Source: Pinguiococcus pyrenoidosus
Taxonomy: Eukaryota > Sar > Pinguiophyceae > Pinguiochrysidales > Pinguiochrysidaceae
DNA: 36,763 nucleotides
Direction of reading: 5' to 3'
Assembly (NCBI GenBank): GCA_019677205.1
Contig: JAAMXY010001095.1
Span: forward strand, 1 to 36,763
The translations under genes were made by a program, and so were the position numbers. The notes below the pieces were generated by a model that saw nothing but the letters and a program-made list of their open reading frames with translations, had not been told where the DNA came from and did no database searches. Below, in pieces: positions 9,301 through 18,991 of the stretch. How positions within the stretch are numbered: position 1 is the stretch's first letter; every line of letters starts with the position of its first letter.

Positions 9301-10716
9301 TCCCACCCGGAAGTCGTCAATTCCGCTCTCCTCATTGGCGTCGCCCTCGTCCGATTCAGAACGCTCTTCCGTGGATCCATCTCCCGTGGATCTAACTCCC
9401 GTAGATCCAATTCCCGTGGATCCAACTCCCGTGGATCCATCTTCCTTGAATTCATCCTCCTCGTTCCTGCACCCCACACTCTTTGACTCTCCCTCTGCGG
9501 AAAGACCATCCGTCTCATTCGTGGTGATCTGCGACTGCTGGCCAGCGGAGCCGCTCTCGCGCGCGGCCTGTTCTCTGTGACCACCACGAGTGAGGCCGTT
9601 CTGTGGTTCGCCGGCCGCAAGCCAGGCCAAGGCCCCCAGGGCAGCCTCCCGTAGGGAAGCGTCGCCAGCATGCTGGAGTACCAGCACCCTGGCAGCTGCC
9701 GAAAGAGCCCTGGCGACCTGGAGAACGTGTTCCAGATCGCCCTCATCTTTGGCTTCGTTCGCGTCCCACAAGATAACGATTCCCAAATCCCCCTTGGGGC
9801 CGAAGACGACACCCGTGGGGAAGACCTCCACCGCCTCCAGGTCTTGCACTTGCGGCACGAATGACACCGGAGTCCCTCGGGCGATGATGTCGATGACGTC
9901 GGGAGCGTCGAGACCAGCGGTGGCCTCGAAGACACCGCTCGGATCCCCCAGCCAGTAGCCCATGACATCATCCTCGTCCGCAGCGGCGCCTCTGTTGGAC
10001 AGCAGTCGCGCCCCAAACTCATCCTTGTCCAAGCGGAAGCTGCCGTCCATCAGCAGCTGCCGCGTCCGCAAAGCCTCCAGATTCCCCCGCTCCATGCGGA
10101 CGCTCTCGTGGAGATGCTGCCCTGCGCTCCGGAGCTCTTCGACGACAGTCCCGATCCGCTCCTGGATCACCTGCTCCTCAAAGGCGCGCCAGGAGTACCG
10201 CTCAGGAGCGAAGGACACGATGAAGTAATGCGACTCGTCCACATCGCCCTCCAGATCCGGAGGGCTGAACACCTTCGCGCTGGAGAACTCCGCGCGAATG
10301 CGCCGAAGAAGTCGATCGGACGCTCTGTGGCTGCGAGAATCCACCCACACCACCGCCACGTTCCTGCGAGAGTTCTTCTCTGCGAGCTCCTCGTCCTCTC
10401 GGCGCCGGCGCGCGGCCTCCCTCTCCTCTTCGATGAGCTTGTCGGACAGGACCCTTCTGTCCGAGATGTCCAGGCCCTCTTCCTCCAGCAGTCTCCGGCG
10501 CTTCTCGGCCCTCCGAGCCGCCCAGAGTCTTCGCAAGAGGCGCTTGAAGCCGAAATACGCCGGCAGGAGCCCTGTGAACACGATGACTAGCGCGAAGAAC
10601 GGGTCCTGTTTAAACCGGCGCGCGAAGAGCCGGAAGGTGTCCGGGAAGCGCCGCCACAGCGCTTCGAAGGACATCAACAGCGACACCATGCCGCGGTCCA
10701 AACCTCTGGAGGGCAT
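6367..10716 (-). CDS. ABC half-transporter (ABCB-type exporter) with long N-terminal extension
   Basis: This is an uninterrupted 1449-codon frame for an ATP-driven exporter half. The nucleotide-binding domain (about 1060-1290) is complete: A-loop NVWFSYS, Walker A GKSGSGKST near 1104, Q-loop VVTQEA, signature LSGGQKQR near 1204, Walker B LLLLDEA near 1223, D-loop ALDTKS and H-loop IAHRLS near 1256. The preceding type-IV ABC membrane domain (about 720-1010) keeps coupling-helix hallmarks (HSADSLLRILEDDTDAV, RLYNRQEYSLEMY), but its membrane helices are only weakly hydrophobic. An N-terminal membrane anchor is seen near residues 38-57. A charged coil follows, then about 550 residues I cannot assign, including a Gly-Ser-Thr repeat made by a 15-nt minisatellite. 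A helical tail of about 150 residues follows the NBD. Typical ABCB halves are 600-750 residues. It presumably dimerises. Substrate and membrane are unknown. Mets at 10 and 15 are alternative starts. Confidence 0.9.
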   Translation of the reverse strand: MPSRGLDRGMVSLLMSFEALWRRFPDTFRLFARRFKQDPFFALVIVFTGLLPAYFGFKRLLRRLWAARRAEKRRRLLEEEGLDISDRRVLSDKLIEEEREAARRRREDEELAEKNSRRNVAVVWVDSRSHRASDRLLRRIRAEFSSAKVFSPPDLEGDVDESHYFIVSFAPERYSWRAFEEQVIQERIGTVVEELRSAGQHLHESVRMERGNLEALRTRQLLMDGSFRLDKDEFGARLLSNRGAAADEDDVMGYWLGDPSGVFEATAGLDAPDVIDIIARGTPVSFVPQVQDLEAVEVFPTGVVFGPKGDLGIVILWDANEAKDEGDLEHVLQVARALSAAARVLVLQHAGDASLREAALGALAWLAAGEPQNGLTRGGHREQAARESGSAGQQSQITTNETDGLSAEGESKSVGCRNEEDEFKEDGSTGVGSTGIGSTGVRSTGDGSTEERSESDEGDANEESGIDDFRVGDGVCVQGCLARVEEYRQLDGDASTVEVKVVSRLYPESFDQPERSTFASHEACPFVPKRTGLVAFGGTANVAVQIAVDSEGAVNDAFLNGLCVVSCVGGSPRAKSLSSLRTPIQLHLDDDRCKARFARCLKRATAYQLQQVLLPSTNAWENAWRWMFPPVRMEDGRYDDGFQDVIAPELVKAEVPLRFEVHALHQERLVRQMQRFLYDELDAGPSTEPPDEEKIKLKKYASIIPIVKRFSRRMAPAQMVLFGQPERPGLLDSPLSFIVAGSAVSIACNAIEVLLAREHLWLMRLACEERLDMKELTRTAGLSIVLVGVTEVMENLQRWLIRSGSKRFVLTLKADVFAKLLQCEVPYVDRHSADSLLRILEDDTDAVSDFFTYKFPDVVDSMGYFFGGLATMLNYSPELLTYAILQGFLSQELYRLGHGLVDYLRDLTNVSENSFTADISGETMRNFKTVRLYNRQEYSLEMYRKYLFENKGSFLRSVSKYVYPAIWFLRSVMRTVGVVYAGRLVSRGLLEEVYLQTALSMSHSFSWRMLWFVEQFFQGEDENGNNWMAGGARMLVLLERKPSIELFEGIRDVELRGEIEFKNVWFSYSEALEPGSRKKREDGEMVIRDLSLHIPAGSKIGLVGKSGSGKSTMLNLLQRFYDPAEGSILLDGRPLTAYAPSFLSSVVSVVTQEAVVFNASIRQNVVWGATGATDEQVEAALRAAQLWHDVECLPRRLDTNAQSLSGGQKQRLTIARAIVKQPKLLLLDEATAALDTKSEKGVQTALNELMRGKTCVAIAHRLSTLVDSDKICVVQRGSIVEEGSHTELQLREGGVYRELSRLAGMSAGDAEGLLKARNAAQLALNCHPEDSTLQNVMKHLEDAANYQAAETNRLKELQRTYERVLAVHERDGDAIAMQVELQQALQARKLRDLNNLATVVVVCARKRSKNRRKATALEDVEQFVTNELDEEGELPHPGGFPELHRHETC
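9371..9445. repeat. In-frame 15-bp minisatellite inside the ABC transporter gene
   Basis: Five consecutive 15-bp units of the type GTGGATCCAACTCCC, with 1-3 substitutions each, lie inside the coding frame. On the minus strand they encode a GSTG-V/I/D pentapeptide repeat in the N-terminal extension. Because the unit is a multiple of three, copy changes would keep the frame. Confidence 0.9.
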
Positions 10717-10968
10717 CTGCCCTGGAGGACTGGCGCTGGAAGCAGCGCCCGAGAGTGCTCAGCGCTCACCGGCGCTACAGGGCGGACAGAGACGAACTCC
10801 GCGGACCTCTCAAAGCACTCAAACTCTGAGTGATGAGAACAAGACGAAGCGCGGCGAAATCAGGGGCCGGCCGCTTCTTCTTTCCATTCTTCGCGGCCCA
10901 CGTCGCTGAATCAGCTGACCGCGGCAAGAACAACATCGCTGAAAGCGAGAAAACGCCACGCGGGCGCG
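10717..10968. promoter_or_regulatory. Divergent promoter region between ABC transporter and NOP53-like gene
   Basis: A 252-bp GC-rich spacer separates two head-to-head start codons, so it must contain both 5' UTRs and both promoters. I see no TATA or CCAAT box. A shared bidirectional promoter is inferred from the distance only. Confidence 0.4.
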
Positions 10969-11973
10969 ATGGTAAAGGGCCCACGGCGCGCTGCTGCGCG
11001 CCAGAAGGCCTTGGGCGAGCGGGCGCAAGAGCAGCTGTCCGAGCCGGCCGCGGAGGACGTCGAGAGGCTCTTCTCCGAGGACCGCAGTGGCGCGCGGAAG
11101 GCCTCTCGTGCGGCCAAGCGCCGCCGAGACGATGCGGCGCCCAAGGTTTTCAGCGTTGTGGAGCAGCGCCGAGTCCAGAAGATGCTGGAGAGGGGCCTTC
11201 CGGCGAAGAAGGCCGAAAAGAAGCCGGAGGTGCGGCTGGAAGATCCGTGGGCAGAGGGATCTGCAGCCAAGCAAGCGCCTCCGCGGGTGAAACGACGGCG
11301 GACACCGGCGGTCATCCTTCCCAGTCCTGGCCAGAGCTCGAACCCCAGCCTCACGGACCACCAGGATGCGCTGGGTGAAGCGGTTGCGGCGGAGATCGAG
11401 CGTGTCGAGGCGGAGAAAGAAGCGTCGCGGCCGATCACGCGGGGCTATTTCCTTCCTGGCACGGTCGAGAACGACCGAAGCGACTCGGAGGACAGTCTGA
11501 GCGACTCGGACTCGGAGGACGAGGCTGGGAAGGCGGCCGCGGCCAGGAGATCGCGGAAGGAGCGGAGAGGCGTGCTGACCCGGGCCGAGCGCAACAGACA
11601 GCGCCTGGCGAGGCAGCGGGCGGTGGCGCAGGAGGAAGAGCGACGCAGGGGGAAAAAGCTGCGAGCAGTGAACGCTGCCGGCGACATCCTGAAGGATGTC
11701 ACCAAGAAGGAAAGGGAGAGGCGCCTGGCACGAGAGGAGCTCAAGCTGCTCAAGCAGCAGGCCTTGGAGGAGATTGAGGATCCGACGGACAAGGCGGAGG
11801 TGGCCCTGTCGGAGGACATCTCCTCGAGCCTGCGCCAGCTGAAGACGATCGGCTCGCAAGTCTCTGAGCGGGCGAAAATCATGGCGGCGCGAGGGAATGG
11901 CGTGCACAAGGCGAAGCGGCAGAAACGGAAGCGAAAGATGAACAAGAAGATCCGAACGATCGTGCGTGCGTGA
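10969..11973 (+). CDS. NOP53: NOP53/GLTSCR2-like 60S ribosome-biogenesis factor
   Basis: The product is a 334-residue, intronless, highly charged nucleolar-type protein. The NOP53 family hallmark is the segment PSPGQSSNPSLTDHQDALGE (residues 118-137), matching the conserved proline/asparagine-DHQ-leucine signature. A basic TRAERNRQRLARQR block (about 205-218) and a helical KKERERRLAREELKLLKQQ stretch follow, again as in the family. The C-terminus is very basic (KAKRQKRKRKMNKK). In yeast and animals this factor is needed for late 60S assembly and recruits the exosome helicase Mtr4 for 27S/7S pre-rRNA processing. An acidic serine tract (SDSEDSLSDSDSEDE, about 170-184) is a likely CK2 target. 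The protein is shorter than the human one (478 residues), mostly in its N-terminal part. The stop codon sits inside the first copy of a 16-bp tandem repeat. Confidence 0.85.
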   Translation: MVKGPRRAAARQKALGERAQEQLSEPAAEDVERLFSEDRSGARKASRAAKRRRDDAAPKVFSVVEQRRVQKMLERGLPAKKAEKKPEVRLEDPWAEGSAAKQAPPRVKRRRTPAVILPSPGQSSNPSLTDHQDALGEAVAAEIERVEAEKEASRPITRGYFLPGTVENDRSDSEDSLSDSDSEDEAGKAAAARRSRKERRGVLTRAERNRQRLARQRAVAQEEERRRGKKLRAVNAAGDILKDVTKKERERRLAREELKLLKQQALEEIEDPTDKAEVALSEDISSSLRQLKTIGSQVSERAKIMAARGNGVHKAKRQKRKRKMNKKIRTIVRA

Positions 11974-12063
11974 GAACCATGACGCGTGAGAACCACGAAG
12001 CGTGAGAACCACGAAGCGTGAGAACCACGACGCGTGAGAACCACGAAGCGTGAGAACCACGAA
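11968..12063. repeat. 16-bp minisatellite spanning the NOP53 stop codon
   Basis: Six head-to-tail copies of GCGTGAGAACCACGAA (copies 1 and 4 end in C, and copy 1 also has CAT for CAC) run from the last codon of the NOP53-like gene into its 3' UTR. The TGA of the first copy is the stop codon. Confidence 0.95.
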
Positions 12064-12240
12064 GCGTATCCACGCAACTGGTGATTTAGTCTTATCCCTC
12101 TCAGATCCTCGCTACCTTCCTGCCCGACCCTAGTTTCTCCGAAGCAGTATCTACTCATCATGCTGATGAACATGCATCAGTGCATCGTACCCAAAAGGAA
12201 AAGACACGTAGGCGTACATAATCATCGCCAAGCCAGCAAG
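12064..12240. other. Convergent 3' spacer between NOP53-like gene and alpha-actinin
   Basis: This short spacer holds the 3' UTRs of two convergent genes. I see no canonical AATAAA, no RNA gene and no open frame worth calling. Confidence 0.4.
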
Positions 12241-14912
12241 TTAAACGAGGAAGAGATCTTCTGTGAAGTCCGAGTAGTCCAGGCCGTCCTCGGTGCCATC
12301 CTTGACGTGCATCCGCGCGGTCATCCACTCCAGCGCGGAGGCGTCCGGGAAGCACTCTTGCAAGGTCTTGTTGCTGATCGCGTCCCGTCCGCCCGCCAGA
12401 CTCCGGAAGGCGGAGACCACCGAATCCTTGGTCGATCCCCTCGTCAGCTGCTCCAAGAAGAAGGCCGCGAAGCCGTCGAAGTTGAGCGCCCCCGGTGTCT
12501 TTCTTGTGAGCTGGATGTACTTCTCGTCGAGCTCGTCGTCGGGGATGATCAACCCGATGGCCTGCGCGCCGTCCGTGAACTCCTTCGGCGTCAGCGTTCC
12601 GCTCTTGTCCTGGTCCAGCAGGTCGAACACTTCCCGGATCTCCTTGGCCTGCTGCGCGCTCATCTCGACATCCGACTCGGCGGCAGCTGCCGTGGCCTGC
12701 GCCTCGTCGAGGCCCGACCGGATCACGTTGCCCAGCTCTTCGAAGTCGACCTCGAGCGACTGCATGGTCTCGCCGATCATGGTGTTCGAGAAGACGCCCG
12801 CCTCCTTCTGCGCATCCGAGGCGGCTTGTGCGGCCTCCAGCTTCTGCTGACCATCCGTCTCGAACTCCTTCTTGAGGCCCTGGAGGGTCTGCACCAGCTC
12901 AGAGGCGTTGCGGTTGCCCGCCTTCTCGAGCGCGGTGGCTCTTCTCGAGGCGTCGTCCAGGAAGCTCTTCAGCTCCGACGCCGTCCCGGCGAAGTCCTCG
13001 CGTGCCTTCTGCTGTGCCTTCTCGTCCTCTAATGCCGCGGCCAGCTGCGCGTCCCGCTCGTCGATCTTCTCCAGGATGGCTTCGTACTCGGACTTCATGG
13101 TCTGGTAGTCCGCCGTCAGCGGAAGGTCCCGCCCCTTGCTCTCCAGCGCCTCGCCGAGGGCGAACAGCTCCTCCAGCGCGTCACGGTGCGCCTCGGCCGC
13201 CTCCTTCGTGGCCTGCAGCTTCGCCTGCGCCTCCTCGACCGCAGCGATGGACCCCGAGACGTACGGCTCCCCGGCCGCCTCGTCCAGCTCGTCGATGGTG
13301 AACTCGAGGGGCGGGGCCTTGGCGTTGAAGTCCTTCAGCATGTTGAGGATGGTCTTCTCCTCCTCCAGCTGCGCGACGACGGCTGCCTTGTACTCCTCTG
13401 CCGCCTGCTGGCACACGGCGTCCATCTCTTCGATCTTCGCCATCCGCTCGTTACAGGGCTCGCACTCCTTGTGCTCCGGGCTGATGTCGCCGACGAGCTC
13501 CTTGCACGTGCCCACCATTCCTGCGTGGAGATCGTACTGCTGCTCGTGGGCCGCGAAGCGCTCCAGCAGGACCTGGCACTTCTCGACGCTGTTGCCGTAG
13601 TCGGGGGTGCCATCGCCGTGGCCGAAGAGGGTCAGCGCCTCTTCGTAGAAGGTCTCGATCTTGCCGGCCTTGGCCTTGAAGCGCGCCACGAGGTAGTCGC
13701 TGGAGCGCAGGGCGTCGTAGAGGCGCACCAGCTCGGCTTCGTAGGCGTTCTCCTTGTCTTCCAGGGCCTTCCAGGAGGAGTTGAGCACGGCCGCGTCGAT
13801 GCTCCTGTCGGGCTGGTAGATCGCGCGGTGGTTGTTCGCCTCGGAGGTGCGGATCTGCACGATGAGCCCCTCGAGGTTCGTGAGCTGCCCCTTCCGCGAC
13901 GGCTTCACTTCGGAGCGGTACGCGTAGAACTCCTTCAGCGCATCCCGCACTTCCTCCGTGGAAAGGTTGGTCGGCGTCTCCGCGTATCTCGCGCACTTCT
14001 CGTCCACCCAGGAGACCAGCTCGCGAGCCTTGGATTCGTAGTCCTCGATCCACTGATCGTGCTTGCGCCGGACCGCGTAGGCCTTCATGATGATTCCCGT
14101 GAGCGCTTCCCGCTGCGCAAGCGCCGCAAAGGCCTGGAAGTAGAGCGTCATCTGCGCGATGATGGACTTCTCGTCGGGCTTCACAGACCCGGCCACGTCC
14201 TCCACGTCGAGCAGGCGTTCAATCCCAGCCTGGTGAGCGGAACGCAGGTGTGAGACGCGCGCTCTGGTTCGAGTTCGCCGTGTGACAGGGTTCCGGTGCC
14301 TACCTCTTCGGCCGCGGCGAAGGCCAGCTCCAGGTTGGACGCCGGGTCCTCTCCGACCTGGCTGTAGTCCAGCAGGTCTGGCCGGAAGTGATTGATGATG
14401 GCGCAGAAGGCCTTGCCGTCCGCCCAGGAGCGGTGGAAGTTCGAGACGTCCACTCCGTTGTATCCCTTGGTGTTCCGCTGGCACCAGAGCAGCAGCCCCT
14501 GCTTTCCGTCCTCATCCACGGCGAAGCGCAGGATGATGGTGAAGATGAGGCCGAGCACAAGCTTGGGGTTGGGATCCACGATGTCTCCGGAGCTGATGTT
14601 CACGGTCTGGACGTTCCGCTTCTCCAGATACTCGAAGATGAGGTTGCAGTTCTCGATGCGGTGGATGCGCATCCGCGGGTTCTTGTTGTACTTGCGGCCG
14701 CAGACGGCAAACACGCTCTTCTGGCCGATGATCTCGAGCAGGTTGAGCAGGATGAGGCCATCACTGAGCTCGGTGAACAGATCGTCGATCTCGAGCGCGC
14801 GCTGGCGCAGGTAGGAGTTACACCAGCGCGTGAAGGTCTTCTTCTGCAGCGCGACATACGCCTCGACGGCCGTGACGCTGTTGCGCCTCCAGGTCGTCTT
14901 GTTGTTCGACAT
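12241..14912 (-). CDS. Alpha-actinin, actin-bundling protein
   Basis: The product has 865 residues from exons 14912-14304 and 14229-12241, joined in phase 0 across a 74-nt intron (GTAGGC...CACCAG) inside the second CH domain. The N-terminal actin-binding domain has two CH domains (about 15-120 and 130-235), including the actinin signatures QKKTFTRWCNSYL and FAVDEDGKQGLLLWCQRNTK. The junction rebuilds the family segment AGIERLLDVEDV and then KPDEKSIIAQMTLYF. The rod (about 250-720) is helical and long enough for about four spectrin-like repeats, as in animal actinins and unlike the short fungal and protist forms; the repeat count is my estimate. The C-terminal calmodulin-like domain has one canonical EF loop, DQDKSGTLTPKE (742-753), and degenerate others, so Ca2+ may modulate bundling. 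It would cross-link actin filaments as an antiparallel dimer. The start is the first Met, just before CH1. Confidence 0.96.
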
Positions 14913-15564
14913 GGCGAATTCGCAAGTCGGCTGCCAACGGTATTTTCACTCCGAACGAAGATACGCGCGCAGCTTTCGTGGCCCTTGGGTCGCTCTGACT
15001 GGCGAGGCTCGGCGGCGTCTGGAAGCACTTGTGCGAGCAGCGCAGAGAGCGTCGACAGCGGTGGAGTTGTGGTGTGCCCACAACACTGGCGCAGGACGGC
15101 CGAAGCGCGCGAGATCCTCAATCCTGTCAACCGAAAGTCAGCTTGTGCGCCTGTGCTTTGGCTAAATTAATGAGCGGACGAGGACCGAAGACGTGGGGTG
15201 AAAGAAGACAACGAGACTCCAACAACGGACGGCGGTTGTGGAGCCTCAGCGCTTGCTCAACTTTCCTAGAAACGGTCATCACCAATGAGAATCATTATCC
15301 TAGGTTTCAAAACTTCATTGCGAAGTTAGAATACGCAGACGTTCGGAACACCAACGTAGAACACCGAATGGGATCCTACACGTGGAAAACCCAATCACGC
15401 TATGACACTGGCACATAGGGTGTGAATTGGGTTGTTCCCCAAGACTTGCGTCACGGGGTATGTATTTAAGCCATCCCTAAGCCATTTAGCTTGTCAGCAA
15501 TGGCAGGATTTTGACGTCATTTCACACTTCGTCTGCACGGCTTTTATGAACTTGCAGTACCCCC

Positions 15565-15574
15565 ATTGGCCAAT
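15565..15574. promoter_or_regulatory. Palindromic double CCAAT element
   Basis: ATTGGCCAAT is a perfect 10-bp palindrome carrying a CCAAT box on each strand. It lies about 650 bp upstream of the alpha-actinin start, far for a core promoter, so function is uncertain. Confidence 0.25.
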
Positions 15575-15687
15575 CGGGTTGTTAACATTCTGGAGAAAAG
15601 GAGAAAAGAGGCATTCCAGCCAACGAACATCGTCCACTTTCTTTCCATTCCTTTTGTTGGGTTTGCTCAGTCTTGTTTTCATCGCCT

Positions 15688-15781
15688 GGCCTTCTGGCCT
15701 CTTGGCCTTCTGGCCTTCTGGCCTTCTGGCCTTCTGCGCCTTCTGCGCCTTCTGCGCCTTCTGCGCCTTCTGCCCCTTCTG
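15688..15781. repeat. 8/9-bp pyrimidine-rich tandem repeat
   Basis: The left half is built of 8-bp units (GGCCTTCT) and the right half of 9-bp units (GCGCCTTCT), with interruptions. The abrupt change of unit length suggests two rounds of expansion. It creates artefactual repetitive peptides in all frames. Confidence 0.9.
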
Positions 15782-16324
15782 GCGGTTGGATTTGACCAAG
15801 CAAAGCGGAAAGGCTCCGTCCGACGCATGACCAAGCCGCACCGAGCCGGTGAGAGAGAAAGAACGTAGGAAGGACAGAACGCTGGGAGATGACGAGGACA
15901 CAAAGCGTTGGAGCAGAACTGCAGCGACAACGGAGTCAGGGGAGGAGACTTGCACGGCAACGCAAGAAGCTGCCGACTCCAAATGCCACTCCATCAACTG
16001 AAGACTTGTTGTCGTTGTTCTTCTTCTCCTCCATCTTATCGCGCAACGCACAGGCCTGAAGCAACGCGCCTCGCCACCGGAAAAAAATGAAACCTACCGC
16101 ACAGCTTCTGACATGCACCAAGGCAAGGAAGCATCGACAAAAACCTGGTCACCGAGACGAAACGAGCAGAGGAAGCGGTCTAAGCTGCTGGTGCACACCA
16201 AATGGAGGCCCAGAATGCAGCAGAACGATGCAAATGCTGAGGACTTCACCTTGCAGGGGCTTGATTCGCTTGCCCAGTCGTCGACAAACCGCTCCCTCCG
16301 GGCAGCCCCGCCGCCCCCCTCCCT

Positions 16325-18505
<2,181 letters not shown>

Positions 18506-18991
18506 CGTCTTGGAGTGGCGTGAGGGACGACGAGAGACGCGTCGAAGGCGATCGGCGACAAGTCCGAGATGACTGTCCCCGTTACAACACAAACAGCGGA
18601 TTAATGCGCGGGAAAAAATATCAGATCGTATTTTCAAATATTTTAATGCTATTATGGATTTAGTCCAGACCACGATTAAAGAATACTTCAAATATCAAGA
18701 AATATGTGAAAAGGGTAAAGATTCTGGAATGCTTGAATCTGATTGATTGATTGGCTTCGCTGTTTTGTCGAAAGCGAGCACGTTATCGATCTGGCGAGAA
18801 TCGTGGAAACCAATTCCTCCAGATCTGATCTTTGGGGATCTGCTCAGATTTACGATTTCAAAACCTTCCTCGAACCAATCAGGGGTCGCACTCGTCAAGG
18901 AAAACGACTCGGTCACTCAAGAGCCGTCCTACAGCTCGATTGGCGGCCTGGTGGACTCTCACGCCGAAGTTGCCCCACCTGCGGCGCCATC
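18506..18991. promoter_or_regulatory. Divergent promoter region, TPI-GAPDH / Roco-like gene
   Basis: This 486-bp AT-richer spacer lies between two head-to-head genes. A CCAAT box sits at 18875-18879 on the plus strand and an inverted one (ATTGG) at 18939-18943, roughly 115 and 50 bp before the plus-strand gene. These are conventional NF-Y positions for the Roco-like gene. No TATA box is clear. Confidence 0.4.

Larger units (their letters stand above)
14913..16324. other. 1.4-kb intergenic region upstream of alpha-actinin
   Basis: This stretch lies between the 5' end of alpha-actinin and the 3' end of TPI-GAPDH, both on the minus strand. It contains CCAAT motifs (near 15282 and in a palindrome at 15565-15574) and an 8/9-bp tandem repeat. 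Open frames of up to 185 codons exist on both strands across the repeat but have no recognisable domain, so I do not call them. No tRNA-like fold was seen. Confidence 0.5.

Noticed and set aside
10819-12060. 413-codon minus-strand frame with GSHASWFSR repeats
   Set aside because: The repeats come from the 16-bp minisatellite and the rest is antisense to NOP53.
13186-14253. 355-codon plus-strand frame
   Set aside because: It is antisense to the alpha-actinin rod.
15688-15781. CRISPR-like array
   Set aside because: Units are 8-9 bp without spacers, and the genome is eukaryotic. It is a simple minisatellite.
15494-16051. 185-codon minus-strand frame rich in Lys-Ala-Gln-Lys-Gly repeats
   Set aside because: The length depends on the 8/9-bp tandem repeat and both flanks lack any recognisable domain.
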